A DNA stretch of 64,000 bases from Carnobacterium divergens DSM 20623 (GCF_000744255.1 NZ_JQLO01000001.1:868001-932000); one strand, 5' to 3'. Shown: positions 26,152 to 35,747, numbered from the stretch's first letter. Numbers and translations: made by a program. Notes: generated by a model not told the origin, from the sequence alone.

Positions 26152-28749
26152 TTACTTTAGATTGAAAATCCATAAAAATTTCCCTAGAGAACTAAAATTC
26201 TTACTTCGGGTGCTTCGAGGAACAACTGTCGAAGAAGAATCAGAACCATTTCCGCCAGAACTAGTGTCTGGTGGAGGTGTACTGGAACTTGTTTCACTAC
26301 TACTTGATTCAGGCGGAACGATTTCAGAGCTAGCTTCACTACTAGCAGGTGGTTCAGTAGAATCTATTACAGACTCACTGGAGCTTTCAGCTTCCTTTGA
26401 ATCTACCTGAACACTAGTTGAAGCTGTTGCGCTTCTTTGTCCACTAACAGAAGCAACCAATGAAATAGAGTTTGTACCACTCGTTGGTTTTTGAACCGTG
26501 TAGGAGAGATCACTTGTTTCATAAGTTTGTCCATTAACATTTAATAGATAACTCACTTTAGCATTTTTACTTGAAGATTTATAACTATCCCAAGAGATTG
26601 AGATAGCATCTGTTTCTTTGTTGTAACTTGCAGTTAAACCAGTCGGAGCAGGTAATGTTTCAGGTGTGTTGCCAGTACCATTTGATGTATTTGTCGGTGC
26701 TGTTCCTTTTACAAATAATTCAGTTACAATATTACTACTTGGAACATTTGGACCAGGTTTAGCAGCAGGATTACTTCCGTTTAAGACAGGTGAAGAAACA
26801 ACGGTTGCAGGTTTCTTCCAGTCTTTTGTTTCAATATCTTTTGAAACATGAGTCATTAATTCTTTATAAATACGAGCAGGTAATTTTTGAGAATTTGGAT
26901 TTAAATCATGATTATCTGCATTTGGATCATCATATCCAACCCATACAGAGATAGAGTAGTTCGTTGTATACCCACTAAACCAAGCGTCTGGTGAGGAAGT
27001 ACTAGGAAACTTATCTGCGATTTTATCATCATAATTCGTTGTACCAGTTTTACCAGCTTGAGCTAAGCCTGGGATTTCAGCAGCTGTACCCGTTCCTTTT
27101 TTAATAACGTCTTTTAACATGTCCGTCATCATATAAGCAGTAGAATCTTTCATAGCTGTTTCACCTTTTGACGTTAAATCAATTTCTTGATTGTTTCGTA
27201 AAACAACTTTGTTGACAGCATATGGTTGATAATAGGTACCACCATTTGCAAAAGCTGCATAAGAAGCAGACAATTGAACAGGTGTTACATCGCCACCAAT
27301 TGCATTTGATTCAACAAGCCCCTCATAGCCATCAGGTTGTTTGATGTTGATGCCAACTTTTTTCAAAAATTCATTGGATTTATCTAAACCAACTGTTTGC
27401 AATGTTTTTAAAGCTGGAATGTTACGAGAATCAGTAATTGCTTCTCGAATGGACATCTGACCTTTATAAGCTTTGTCATAGTTTTTGATTTGTGTTTTCC
27501 CATCTGAGTAGGTGTATGGCGCGTCAACTACTTGTTGGTAAGTTGAATAATTCAGATTTTCAATTGCTGGAGCATAATCTGCTAGAGGTTTCATTGTTGA
27601 GCCGATACTTCGTTGCAAGTCAGTTGCGCGATTAAGTCCAAGCTGCGCAGTTTGTTTACGACTTCCGCCAAGAGCTTTGATTTGGCCAGTATTGACGTCA
27701 ACCATTGAAACACCCGCTTGAATTTGATCATCGGGGTATTTAACATAGTTTTCAGTATTTAAGGTATCATATAAATGTTGTTGTGCATCCATATCAAGAT
27801 TGGTATGAACAGTGACGCCGTCGGTATAAATATCTACATCAGTTTTCTTTGATACTTCTTCAATAACTTCTTTCAAATAAGCATCAATTACTAGATTATC
27901 AGCACTTTCTTCCGTGTGATCTACTAAACCGCTATTAATAGGTTCTGCTTTAGCAGCATCTCGTTCTGCTGCAGTGATTTTTTCATTACTTGCCATAGCA
28001 TCCAGTACCATATTTCGACGAGCTAACGCTTCATCTGGATTTGTATAAGGATTGTAACTGTTTGGAGCTTGAGGCATCCCAGCAAGTAGCGCTGCTTGAG
28101 AGAGACTGATTTCATTCAAGGGTTTACCAAAATAATATTGACTGGCTTTTCCAACACCGTAAACATTATTCGCCAAGTAAACTTTATTGATATAGAATTC
28201 TAAAATTTGTTCTTTTGAGTATTTACGCTCTAATTTTAGTGATAACCATGCTTCTTGAGCTTTTCTTTTCAACGTTTGATCGGAGGATTTTGTTGAGAAG
28301 ACAGAAAGTTTTACTAATTGTTGGGTTAAAGTACTCCCACCTTGTGAGGCAAAACCGCCTTTTAGGTTAGCAAGGACCGCACCACCAATACGAATTGGAT
28401 CGATTCCGATATGTTTATAGAAGCGTCGGTCTTCAATTGAAATGACTGCGTCTTTTAACGATTGTGGAATTTGCTCTCCTTCTACGATTTCTCTATTTTC
28501 GCCACCGATTTCTTTAAAGACATTTCCTTTACTATCTAAAATTTTAGATGAAAAGGAACCGTTTAGTTCTTTTTCTGTTAAATTAGGTGCAGAAGAAGCA
28601 TAATAGGCAAATAATCCGATTCCTGCTAATAGCACAAGAACGCCAATTCCAATTAGTGAAAGTAGGATTTTTTTCCATAATTTCATTTTTCCACCTTTTT
28701 TTGGTTTTTTATTTGCAACACGTGACATTTCTTCATTATCGCTTGTCAT
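26152..28749 (-). CDS. ponA: Class A penicillin-binding protein 1A
   Basis: PonA polymerises and cross-links peptidoglycan. The 865-residue protein has a short cytoplasmic basic N-terminus, one membrane anchor (about 29-51), the GT51 transglycosylase domain (EDRRFYKHIGID with catalytic Glu; GGSTLTQQLVKL) and the transpeptidase domain (SIGSTMKP with the active Ser, SRN, KTGTT). A fibronectin-III-like domain (about 685-780) and a Ser/Pro/Glu tail follow. The last 19 residues (from TRSKNF) are basic and hydrophobic and run to the terminator. AAAGGAG fits the ATG. Coupled to recU by a 14-base overlap; GpsB encoded close by is a known partner of PBP1. Confidence 0.95.
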   Translation of the reverse strand: MTSDNEEMSRVANKKPKKGGKMKLWKKILLSLIGIGVLVLLAGIGLFAYYASSAPNLTEKELNGSFSSKILDSKGNVFKEIGGENREIVEGEQIPQSLKDAVISIEDRRFYKHIGIDPIRIGGAVLANLKGGFASQGGSTLTQQLVKLSVFSTKSSDQTLKRKAQEAWLSLKLERKYSKEQILEFYINKVYLANNVYGVGKASQYYFGKPLNEISLSQAALLAGMPQAPNSYNPYTNPDEALARRNMVLDAMASNEKITAAERDAAKAEPINSGLVDHTEESADNLVIDAYLKEVIEEVSKKTDVDIYTDGVTVHTNLDMDAQQHLYDTLNTENYVKYPDDQIQAGVSMVDVNTGQIKALGGSRKQTAQLGLNRATDLQRSIGSTMKPLADYAPAIENLNYSTYQQVVDAPYTYSDGKTQIKNYDKAYKGQMSIREAITDSRNIPALKTLQTVGLDKSNEFLKKVGINIKQPDGYEGLVESNAIGGDVTPVQLSASYAAFANGGTYYQPYAVNKVVLRNNQEIDLTSKGETAMKDSTAYMMTDMLKDVIKKGTGTAAEIPGLAQAGKTGTTNYDDKIADKFPSTSSPDAWFSGYTTNYSISVWVGYDDPNADNHDLNPNSQKLPARIYKELMTHVSKDIETKDWKKPATVVSSPVLNGSNPAAKPGPNVPSSNIVTELFVKGTAPTNTSNGTGNTPETLPAPTGLTASYNKETDAISISWDSYKSSSKNAKVSYLLNVNGQTYETSDLSYTVQKPTSGTNSISLVASVSGQRSATASTSVQVDSKEAESSSESVIDSTEPPASSEASSEIVPPESSSSETSSSTPPPDTSSGGNGSDSSSTVVPRSTRSKNFSSLGKFLWIFNLK

Positions 28750-29383
28750 GATTGTTCGACTCCTTTGAAAAGCTTTTTTCTATTAAAACATCTACCACAT
28801 CTAAAAATGGAATACGTGGTGATAATCCATAATACAGTTCATAACCATTTTTTTCAAGTTCTTCTAATGGAATTGACTTTCTACCTTCATTGTTTTTTAA
28901 ATCCCAATAGTCAATCAAAACGCGAGCTTCTAATAAAAAAAGCCGATTAACGCTGGTAAATCTCATAATTACAAAACAAATAGCCTGTTGAGCTAAACAT
29001 TGCTTCATGTGCAAAATTTGGTGTTCATGAAAGTTTTTTAATGGAAAAGAGCGTTTGTTTTGTGTTTCTTTTGCCTCGAAATCTAAGTAGAAACCTTGAT
29101 AAACACCATTATAATCCGTAGTGGAAGCTTGTCTGAAATAGGCTTCTTTAATAACTGCGGCACTTCGTTTTGGGTAATCAACTTGTACAATTTGGACGGG
29201 CGTTGGTTTTTTATGGATGACCGCTTTGTTTCGAGATAAATAAGTTTCATTACTGGCGTTAATGTCATCTTCTAAAGACATTCCTCTTTTGGAAAAAGAA
29301 TGGGCTGTCTTTTTTACTTGATTTTTTTTGTTATTTTCGGCACTATGAGAATAGCTTTTACCATTTGGATATCCAATTGCCAA
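28736..29383 (-). CDS. recU: Holliday junction resolvase RecU
   Basis: RecU cuts Holliday junctions in recombination and chromosome segregation. The 215-residue protein has MSLEDDINASNETY, the catalytic Asp/Glu/Lys set in QGFYLDFEAKET and the stalk region before it. The family partner PonA/PBP1 follows it in the same operon in almost all Firmicutes. TTG start (plus-strand 29381-29383) with AGGAG 11 bases upstream; an ATG 7 bases earlier is out of frame. Confidence 0.93.
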   Translation of the reverse strand: MAIGYPNGKSYSHSAENNKKNQVKKTAHSFSKRGMSLEDDINASNETYLSRNKAVIHKKPTPVQIVQVDYPKRSAAVIKEAYFRQASTTDYNGVYQGFYLDFEAKETQNKRSFPLKNFHEHQILHMKQCLAQQAICFVIMRFTSVNRLFLLEARVLIDYWDLKNNEGRKSIPLEELEKNGYELYYGLSPRIPFLDVVDVLIEKSFSKESNNHDKR

Positions 29384-29455
29384 TAGTCATCACACTCCTA
29401 GTAGCTTATTATATCAAATAAACTAGGCGATTGGAAAGTAGAAAGGAGCATGCTT

Positions 29456-29992
29456 ATGGCAAATTTAGTAATTAGCGGTTATCGTTCTTTTGAATTAGGT
29501 GTTTTTAAAGAAGACGATCCTAAAATTGCAGTTATAAAAAAATGTTTATCACAAGAAATTACACAGTTAGTTGAAAATAATCAAGTTGAATGGATTCTGA
29601 TTGGGGGACAATCAGGCGTTGAACAATGGGCAGCAGAAGTTGTACAGGAATTAAAAAAAGACTATCCTCAAATAAAATATAGCGTTATTTTTCCGTTTTA
29701 TGAATTCGGATCAAATTGGAATGAAGCAAATCAATTAAAATTGCAAAAAATCAAACAAGCAGCCGATTATACTGACAGTACCTCTCATAAACCATATGAA
29801 AATCCAGCGCAATTAAAAAATCACCAGCAATTTTTATTAGATCATAGTGAGTTAGCGTTACTTGTTTACGACCCTGAATTTGAAGGGAAAACAAAATACT
29901 TATATGAAGCAATCCAAAGAAAACAAGAAAAAACAACGTACGAATGTTTGCTAATCGACTTCGATCAATTGCAAAATCAGACATTTGAATAA
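29456..29992 (+). CDS. ypsA: YpsA, SLOG-superfamily protein
   Basis: This 178-residue Rossmann-like protein of the SLOG/DUF1273 family has MANLVISGYRSFELGVF and GGQSGVEQWAAEVV, both predicted to bind a nucleotide-like ligand. In B. subtilis and S. aureus YpsA affects cell division and works with GpsB, whose gene follows here. ATG 29456 is chosen because AAGGAG at 29443-29448 is 7 bases upstream, whereas ATG 29450 is only 1 base away. Divergent from recU. Confidence 0.9.
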   Translation: MANLVISGYRSFELGVFKEDDPKIAVIKKCLSQEITQLVENNQVEWILIGGQSGVEQWAAEVVQELKKDYPQIKYSVIFPFYEFGSNWNEANQLKLQKIKQAADYTDSTSHKPYENPAQLKNHQQFLLDHSELALLVYDPEFEGKTKYLYEAIQRKQEKTTYECLLIDFDQLQNQTFE

Positions 29993-30050
29993 AGAAATTA
30001 GTTTTTTTTTTCGATAATTTTTGATACAATAGGAAAAAGTATTGAATTTA

Positions 30051-30059
30051 TGCTATAAT
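30051..30059 (+). promoter_or_regulatory. Extended -10 promoter of gpsB
   Basis: TGCTATAAT is a perfect extended -10, 34 bases before gpsB. The -35 is weak. Confidence 0.55.
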
Positions 30060-30092
30060 GAAATAGCGACAGTATAAAAATGAGGTGTAACC

Positions 30093-30422
30093 ATGGCAAA
30101 TAGAAACTTAACAACTAAAGATATCTTACAAAAAGAATTTAAAACAAGCATGCGTGGCTATAGTCCGGCAGAAGTCGATGAATTTTTGGATAATGTGATT
30201 CGAGATTATGAATCTTACAATAAAGAAATCACGCAGTTAAAAGCTGAGCATGAACGTCTTTTAAGTAAAGTCGATGAGTTGACAAAACAAGCAACAATTG
30301 CAAAACCAGCATATTCTTCACAACCTAACAATACTGTAACAAACTTTGACATTCTGAAACGTTTATCTAATCTAGAACGACATGTGTTTGGTTCAAAATT
30401 AGATGAAAATGAAGAAGTCTAA
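30093..30422 (+). CDS. gpsB: Cell division protein GpsB
   Basis: GpsB is a cytosolic coiled-coil adaptor that shuttles PBP1 between septum and side wall. The 109-residue protein has the DivIVA-type membrane-binding N-terminus ([20 protein letters not shown], then [11 protein letters not shown]), a coiled coil to about residue 70, a flexible linker and the C-terminal trimerising helix [23 protein letters not shown] precedes the ATG. ponA lies nearby on the opposite strand. The RNase P RNA starts 17 bases after its stop. Confidence 0.95.
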   Translation: MANRNLTTKDILQKEFKTSMRGYSPAEVDEFLDNVIRDYESYNKEITQLKAEHERLLSKVDELTKQATIAKPAYSSQPNNTVTNFDILKRLSNLERHVFGSKLDENEEV

Positions 30423-30438
30423 GCTTAGATAGAAACTA

Positions 30439-30833
30439 TTTGTAAATTTTGGGTAATTGCGGTCTAGCTTGACTAGGCTGAGGAAAGTCCATGCTCGCAC
30501 AAGCTGAGATGCTTGTAGTGTTCGTGCTTAGCGAAACCATAAGCTAAGGCCTTTATCAAATGATAAAGTAACGGCGGAAAAAATAGCTAAGGTTGTAAAA
30601 CTATGCTTGAGTATTCCTGAAAAGTGCCACAGTGACGAAGCCATTATGGAAACGTAATGGGTGGAACGCGGTAAACCCCTCGAGCGAGCAACCCAAACTT
30701 TGGTAGGGGCACTCTTTCTAAGGAAATGAACGAGAGAAAGAGGCAAGTAATTGCAGACAGATAATTACCTCGGGAGTGTGCAGTCACCTGACTCGCATTC
30801 CCTGACAGAACATGGCTTACAGAAATTTACAAA
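30439..30833 (+). ncRNA. rnpB: RNase P RNA, type B
   Basis: This catalytic RNA of about 395 nt matures tRNA 5' ends with the RnpA protein. The P1 helix is perfect: TTTGTAAATTT (30439-30449) with AAATTTACAAA (30823-30833). The universal motifs GAGGAAAGTCCATGCTCGCAC, AGTGCCACAGTGACGAAG, GGAACGCGGTAAACCCCTCGAGCGAG, CCCAAACTTTGGTAGGGG and ACAGAACATGGCTTACAGAA are all present. The layout follows the Bacillus type B form. It occupies the 599 bases between gpsB and the next gene, with a terminator and a likely promoter for the methyltransferase. Confidence 0.97.
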
Positions 30834-30842
30834 TTCAGGTAA

Positions 30843-30879
30843 GAATTCCATCTTCATTTGAAGGTGGAATTTTTTTATT
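30843..30879 (+). terminator. Terminator after rnpB
   Basis: AATTCCATCTTCA pairs with TGAAGGTGGAATT (one wobble) around TT, followed by TTTTTTATT. Confidence 0.9.
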
Positions 30880-31021
30880 ATTTAAATAAAAAATTTAACA
30901 GACGATCTGTATTTTTATGAAAATTAAAGGATTTAATGGTATACTAAAAAAGACTATTTTTTAAGGTTCGTTTAAAATATAGAGACTGTTCAAAACTAAT
31001 AAATAGAAGTGAGGAAATAGA

Positions 31022-32167
31022 ATGAAAAATTTTCAACTTGTTGCGACTGCAGCTAGTGGAATCGAAGCTTTAGTAGGCAGAGAGATCAAAGATTTAGGGT
31101 ATGAATGTCAAGTGGAAAACGGGAAAATATTTTTTGAAGGTGGCATGCGTGATATTGCTAAAACCAACTTATGGTTGCGTACGGCCGATCGTGTGAAAAT
31201 TATCGTTGGTGAATTTAATGCCTATGAGTTTGATGAGTTGTTTGAAAAAACAAAAGCATTGCCGTGGGAAGACTTATTGCCAATGGATGCCTGTTTCCCA
31301 GTTGCTGGTAAATCAATCAAATCTAAATTATATAGCGTTTCAGATTGCCAAGCTATCGTAAAAAAAGCAATTGTAAACCGACTAAGTGACGTGTATCATC
31401 GTAATACACGTTTACCAGAAACAGGTGCATTGTATCAGTTAGAAGTGGCTTTATTAAAAGATAAAGTAACAATTACATTAGATACAACTGGACCAAGTTT
31501 ATTTAAACGAGGATACCGTACTTCAAAAGGTGGCGCACCGCTAAAAGAAAATATGGCTGCAGCTTTAGTATTATTAACATCTTGGAGAAAAGACCGTCCA
31601 TTTTATGATCCTGTATGTGGGAGTGGTACAATTCCAATCGAAGCAGCGTTAATTGGTCATAACATTGCACCAGGATTCAATCGCAGTTTTGCTTGTGAAG
31701 AATGGGATTGGTTTGACGAGGAGATTTTTAAAGAAGTTCGTACAGAAGCTGAATCTTTAGCAGATTACGATATTGAGTTAGATATTGTGGGAAGCGATAT
31801 TGATGGGAAAATGATTGAATTTGCAAAAGAAAATGCGATTGAAGCAGGTCTAGGAGACAGCATTACCTTTAAACAAATGCAATTAAGTGATTTTACCACA
31901 GATAAAGAATATGGTGTAATTATAGCAAATCCACCATATGGTGAGCGTTTAGGAGAAGAAGAAGCCGTTCAAACGCTATACAAACAAATGGGTACAACCT
32001 ATCGTCCGTTAAAAACATGGAGTAAATATATTTTAACAAGCGATTTAACATTTGAAAGTTACTATGGAGAACGAGCAACGAAAAAACGTAAGCTTTATAA
32101 TGGCGCACTTCGTACCGATTTCTTCCAGTATTGGGGCGAACGTCCACCAAGAGCACCAAGAACTTAA
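31022..32167 (+). CDS. ypsC: RlmL/YpsC-like 23S rRNA guanine-N2 methyltransferase
   Basis: This enzyme of 381 residues probably methylates the N2 of a guanine in 23S rRNA with S-adenosylmethionine. An N-terminal THUMP RNA-binding domain (about 1-155) precedes the Rossmann methyltransferase: DPVCGSGTIPIEAAL for SAM binding, VGSDIDGKMIEFAKENA, and the catalytic NPPYGERLG. GAGGAAATAG precedes the ATG. It follows rnpB as in B. subtilis (ypsC); the exact target site is inferred from family. Confidence 0.9.
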   Translation: MKNFQLVATAASGIEALVGREIKDLGYECQVENGKIFFEGGMRDIAKTNLWLRTADRVKIIVGEFNAYEFDELFEKTKALPWEDLLPMDACFPVAGKSIKSKLYSVSDCQAIVKKAIVNRLSDVYHRNTRLPETGALYQLEVALLKDKVTITLDTTGPSLFKRGYRTSKGGAPLKENMAAALVLLTSWRKDRPFYDPVCGSGTIPIEAALIGHNIAPGFNRSFACEEWDWFDEEIFKEVRTEAESLADYDIELDIVGSDIDGKMIEFAKENAIEAGLGDSITFKQMQLSDFTTDKEYGVIIANPPYGERLGEEEAVQTLYKQMGTTYRPLKTWSKYILTSDLTFESYYGERATKKRKLYNGALRTDFFQYWGERPPRAPRT

Positions 32168-32181
32168 AGGAGTGAATTTAG

Positions 32182-33681
32182 ATGGGGGAACAAGAAAAAG
32201 GTTTTTTAGAATTAACTAAAGAAATTGCTTTACTAAATGAAGCAGTTGCGCTGTTAGAGTGGGACTCATTAACTGGAATGCCTGAAGAAAGCAGTTCTTA
32301 TCGTGGTGAATTGGTAAGTTATCTAGCGAGTCATGCATTTGAAAAATCAACTTCCACTGAAATGGCTCATTATTTAAGTGAACTTCACAAAAATCAAAGC
32401 GAACTGTCTAATGAGTTAAAAAAAATGGTGGAAAAAGTTCAAAAAGAATATGATTTAAATCATAAAATTCCACAAAATGAATACAAAGATTTCATCAAAG
32501 TAACGAGTGAAGCGGATGCAACCTGGAAAAAAGCAAGAGAAACCCAAGATTTCAAGGTATTCTTGCCATCGTTAGAAAAAATTATTGCTTATGAAAAGAA
32601 ATTTATTACCTATTGGAAAAAAGACGAAGCAACAAATTACGATGTTTTATTAAACCAATATGAACCAGGCATGACGGTTGCTAAGTTAGATAAATTATTT
32701 TTTGAACTAAGAGAAGGAATTCTAGCAATTTTAGCCAAAATCAAGGAAAATGGGACACCCCCTAAAACTGATTTTTTAACTCGTTTTATGAGTAAAGAAA
32801 ATCAAAAGGCTTTTTCTACAGCAGTCGTAAAAAAAATGGGGTACCGTTTTGAAGCTGGAAGACTGGATGATACAATTCATCCGTTTATGCAAAGTATGAA
32901 TCGTAAAGATGCTCGAATTACAACTCGGTGGGATGAACATAATTATAAAATGGCAATTTTTGGTATTATTCATGAAGCCGGACATGGAATTTATGAACAA
33001 AATATTTCTGGAAAATATGATTACACGCCGTTGAGTGGTGGTGTTTCAATGGGAATTCATGAGTCACAATCCTTGTTTTATGAGATTGTTATGGGTAGCG
33101 ATAAACTATTCTGGTTAGATAACTACTCATTGTTGCAAAGCTATGCAGACGGCGAGCTAGATGATGTTGATTTTGAAACATTTTACAAGGGATTGCATGA
33201 AACTAAATCTTCCTTGATTCGAATTGAAGCTGATACATTAACGTACCCCATTCACATTATTATTCGTTATGAAATTGAAAAAATGATTTTTAATGAGGAG
33301 GTTGATGTGAAGGACTTGCCTCAAATTTGGAATCAAAAATATCAGGAGTACCTTGGAGTAACACCAACCAATGATTCTGAAGGGATTTTACAAGATGTCC
33401 ATTGGAGTGGCGGTAGCTTTGGTTATTTCCCATCCTATGCTCTAGGCTTTATGTATGCAGCGCAATTGCAACATACTATGGCAAAAGAAATTGATTTAGA
33501 AGCAATTTATAAAACTGGCGACTATGAACCCATCCGTCAATGGTTAACGGCGCACATCCATCAATATGGTGCCTTTAAAGAGCCGAATGAATTGATTTTA
33601 GAAGCAACAGGAGAAGCCTTAAATCCTCGCTATTTACTAGAATTGCAAGATAGAATTTACCAAATGGTTTATGATTATTAA
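32182..33681 (+). CDS. ypwA: Carboxypeptidase Taq (M32 metallopeptidase)
   Basis: This is a zinc carboxypeptidase of 499 residues of family M32 that trims C-terminal residues of peptides in the cytoplasm. The zinc motif HExxH is in IIHEAGHGIYEQ near residue 267, and HESQS about 30 residues on gives the third ligand. DXRXT-like and GxxQDxHW (GILQDVHWSGG) motifs are typical. AAAGGAGTG at 32166-32173 serves the ATG, so it is in an operon with ypsC, 14 bases apart. A strong terminator follows. Confidence 0.95.
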   Translation: MGEQEKGFLELTKEIALLNEAVALLEWDSLTGMPEESSSYRGELVSYLASHAFEKSTSTEMAHYLSELHKNQSELSNELKKMVEKVQKEYDLNHKIPQNEYKDFIKVTSEADATWKKARETQDFKVFLPSLEKIIAYEKKFITYWKKDEATNYDVLLNQYEPGMTVAKLDKLFFELREGILAILAKIKENGTPPKTDFLTRFMSKENQKAFSTAVVKKMGYRFEAGRLDDTIHPFMQSMNRKDARITTRWDEHNYKMAIFGIIHEAGHGIYEQNISGKYDYTPLSGGVSMGIHESQSLFYEIVMGSDKLFWLDNYSLLQSYADGELDDVDFETFYKGLHETKSSLIRIEADTLTYPIHIIIRYEIEKMIFNEEVDVKDLPQIWNQKYQEYLGVTPTNDSEGILQDVHWSGGSFGYFPSYALGFMYAAQLQHTMAKEIDLEAIYKTGDYEPIRQWLTAHIHQYGAFKEPNELILEATGEALNPRYLLELQDRIYQMVYDY

Positions 33682-33726
33682 GTAAAAGATCCTAAGAATC
33701 GATGATTCTTAGGATCTTTTTTTTTA
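33682..33726 (+). terminator. Terminator after ypwA
   Basis: AAAAGATCCTAAGAATC and GATTCTTAGGATCTTTT form a perfect 17-bp stem with a 3-base loop and a run of T. Confidence 0.95.
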
Positions 33727-33738
33727 ACAATATTAGCA

Positions 33739-33811
33739 TTGACTTTCTTTAAAAAAAAGATTAAACTTAAAATAACTTAAAAATAATAATAAAAAAACTT
33801 AGTTTAACTTA
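33739..33811 (+). promoter_or_regulatory. nagR-nagA promoter with phased AACTTA repeats
   Basis: TTGACT at 33739-33744, 17 bases, and TAAACT at 33762-33767 form the promoter. AACTTA occurs at 33764, 33774, 33796 and 33806, that is, two pairs each spaced 10 bases with 32 between equivalent bases, so all lie on one face of the helix. The first copy overlaps the -10. Direct repeats are usual for DeoR-family operators, so autorepression is likely. Confidence 0.6.
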
Positions 33812-33827
33812 AAAAGAGGTGGTATAA

Positions 33828-34589
33828 ATGAATCAAAAAGATCGTTTGAAAACTATTCTTGAGTTATTAGAAGAAAGAAAAGAACTCTCAACAGAAGAGC
33901 TGATAGAAGAATTGGCCGTTTCAAAAGATACCATTCGACGTGATATTTTAGTTTTACTCAATCAAGAATTAGTTGAGCGCTATCGGGGAGGTATTTCTTT
34001 ACCCGTTATGAAAGAAAAAATTCAAACGTATACCGATAGAATGATTGCAAATGCTAAAGCAAAAAATGCAATTGCCTTAAAAGCGATTGAGGAAATAAAA
34101 CCACATCAAGTTCTTTTTTTTGATGTCTCCACCACTGTTCAAATGATTGCAGATCACTTAAACCATGAGCAATTAATGATTGTCACTCAATCGGTTGACA
34201 ATGCTTTCGTTCTTTCCAAAAAAAATAAAACCAATGATGTTTTTTTACTGGGTGGATTATTTGATGCTCAGTCGCACTTGATTTATGGAGAAGCAACCAT
34301 TGAACAATTGTCTACTTTTTTATTTGATTGTGCCTTTATTGGTGCTGCAGGGATTTCCACTAACGGTGTCTTTTATTCGGAGTTAACGGATATTCAAATG
34401 AAGAAGGCTATTATAAAAAATGCTAAAAAAGTATGTTTAGTCGTTGATTCTTCAAAAATGGCTGTTGAAACTTCTTTCAAATTAGCATTTAGCGGAATTG
34501 ACTTGATTATTTCAAATCGACCGTTTTCAAAAGAACTAAAAAATAAACTAGAAGATTATAACATTCAAATAATCATTACAGAGGAGTGA
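33828..34589 (+). CDS. DeoR-family regulator, probable nagA operon regulator
   Basis: This 253-residue regulator has an N-terminal winged helix (RLKTILELLEERKELSTEEL; VSKDTIRRDILVL) and a C-terminal DeoR sensor domain of the sugar-isomerase fold (DVSTTVQMIADHL, VTQSVDNAFV, GAAGISTNGVFYSE, VVDSSKMAVET) that binds a phosphorylated sugar. GAGGTGG before the ATG. Its stop lies just before the nagA start, so amino-sugar phosphate is the likely ligand; AgaR and GlcR subfamilies are alternatives. Confidence 0.88.
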   Translation: MNQKDRLKTILELLEERKELSTEELIEELAVSKDTIRRDILVLLNQELVERYRGGISLPVMKEKIQTYTDRMIANAKAKNAIALKAIEEIKPHQVLFFDVSTTVQMIADHLNHEQLMIVTQSVDNAFVLSKKNKTNDVFLLGGLFDAQSHLIYGEATIEQLSTFLFDCAFIGAAGISTNGVFYSELTDIQMKKAIIKNAKKVCLVVDSSKMAVETSFKLAFSGIDLIISNRPFSKELKNKLEDYNIQIIITEE

Positions 34590-34594
34590 GCTTG

Positions 34595-35734
34595 TTGAAT
34601 CTACTAATAAAAAATGCCCATATTATTGAAGAGGGAACAAGAAAAAAAGTAACCATTGAAATTGAACACCAATGTATTAAGCAAATTACTACAGAAAACA
34701 TTGAATATTTGGAAGATACAGTTATTATAGATGCTAAAAATCAACTTGTTATTCCTGGAATGGTGGACGTTCATATTCATGGTGCCAATAATTTTGATAT
34801 GATGGATGGCACAACCGAAAGCATTCAGGTAGTTTCGAAAAAATGTGCCGAGACAGGCTGTACCAGTTTTTTAGTTACTTCAGTTAGTTCCTCACTAGAA
34901 TCTCTTCTTAAGATGATTCGTAGCACTAAAGAAGTGATTGGAAAAGAAGAAGGTGCTAAAATTGCTGGAATCCATCTAGAAGGTCCCTATTTAAATGTAT
35001 TAAAAAAAGGCATGCAAAATGAAAAGTATCTACGCCATCCTAATTTTGAAGAAATGGATCTTATTTTTAAAGAAGCAGGAGACTTAATTAAAATGGTAAC
35101 CATCGCTCCAGAATTGCCAGGAGGAATTGACTTGATCCACTATTTAACAAAGCGCAATGTAGTGGTGGCAATTGCTCACTCAAATGCGACTTATGAAGAA
35201 GCAACGCAAGCTTTTGAAGAAGGTGCTAGTCATATTACTCATTGTTTCAATGCAATGCCCGTAATTCATCATCGTGCCCCAGGATTGGTAGCAGCCGCTT
35301 TAGAAAATGATGGTGTTAGTTTGCAAGCCATAGTTGATGGAGTACATTTACATCCAGGTATTATTCGCTTGATGCATAAAATCAAAGGGCCCAATAAAAT
35401 CGTGTTGACTACAGATGCCTTACAAGCAATGGGTGTGGGAGATGGTGATTATGTATTCGGCGGACATCAAGTATCCGTTAAAGAGGGCATTGCCAGACTT
35501 CAAGATGGAACGCTAGCTTCTAGTACCATTACAATGAACCGCTCATTAAAACTAAGTAGTGATTTTGGCATTCCGCTTTCTGATAGTATTAAAATGGCAT
35601 CCACTACGCCAGCAAATATACTAGGGCTCAATTCTATTGGGGAAATTAAAGAGGGCTACGTTGCTGACTTAGCAATGTTAGATGATCAATTTAACGTAAC
35701 TCAAACCATTATTAATGGAGTGGTTTATTCGTAA
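34595..35734 (+). CDS. nagA: N-acetylglucosamine-6-phosphate deacetylase
   Basis: NagA removes acetate from GlcNAc-6-phosphate, which feeds amino-sugar use and wall recycling. The amidohydrolase barrel shows GMVDVHIHGANNFDMMDG, the metal-binding GIHLEGPYL, AIAHSNATYEEA, THCFNAMPVIHHRAPG and the catalytic Asp in TTDALQAMG. Length of 379 residues is normal. TTG 34595 is preferred because GAGGAG ends 8 bases before it; GTG 34586 overlaps that site. It forms an operon with the DeoR regulator. No nagB is in the window. Confidence 0.94.
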   Translation: MNLLIKNAHIIEEGTRKKVTIEIEHQCIKQITTENIEYLEDTVIIDAKNQLVIPGMVDVHIHGANNFDMMDGTTESIQVVSKKCAETGCTSFLVTSVSSSLESLLKMIRSTKEVIGKEEGAKIAGIHLEGPYLNVLKKGMQNEKYLRHPNFEEMDLIFKEAGDLIKMVTIAPELPGGIDLIHYLTKRNVVVAIAHSNATYEEATQAFEEGASHITHCFNAMPVIHHRAPGLVAAALENDGVSLQAIVDGVHLHPGIIRLMHKIKGPNKIVLTTDALQAMGVGDGDYVFGGHQVSVKEGIARLQDGTLASSTITMNRSLKLSSDFGIPLSDSIKMASTTPANILGLNSIGEIKEGYVADLAMLDDQFNVTQTIINGVVYS

Positions 35735-35747
35735 ACAGGCACATGTA

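Noticed and set aside
26152-26210. Frameshift at the 3' end of ponA
   Set aside because: The last 19 residues look unlike the Ser/Pro tail, but the frame is continuous and stops right at the terminator; variable tails are normal in this family.
26147-26410. Open frame of 87 codons antisense to the end of ponA
   Set aside because: It is the complement of the Ser/Pro low-complexity tail of ponA, and has no ribosome binding site.
33764-33811. AACTTA repeats as a small CRISPR-like array
   Set aside because: Units are 6 bases with 4-16 base gaps, far too short, and there are no cas genes.
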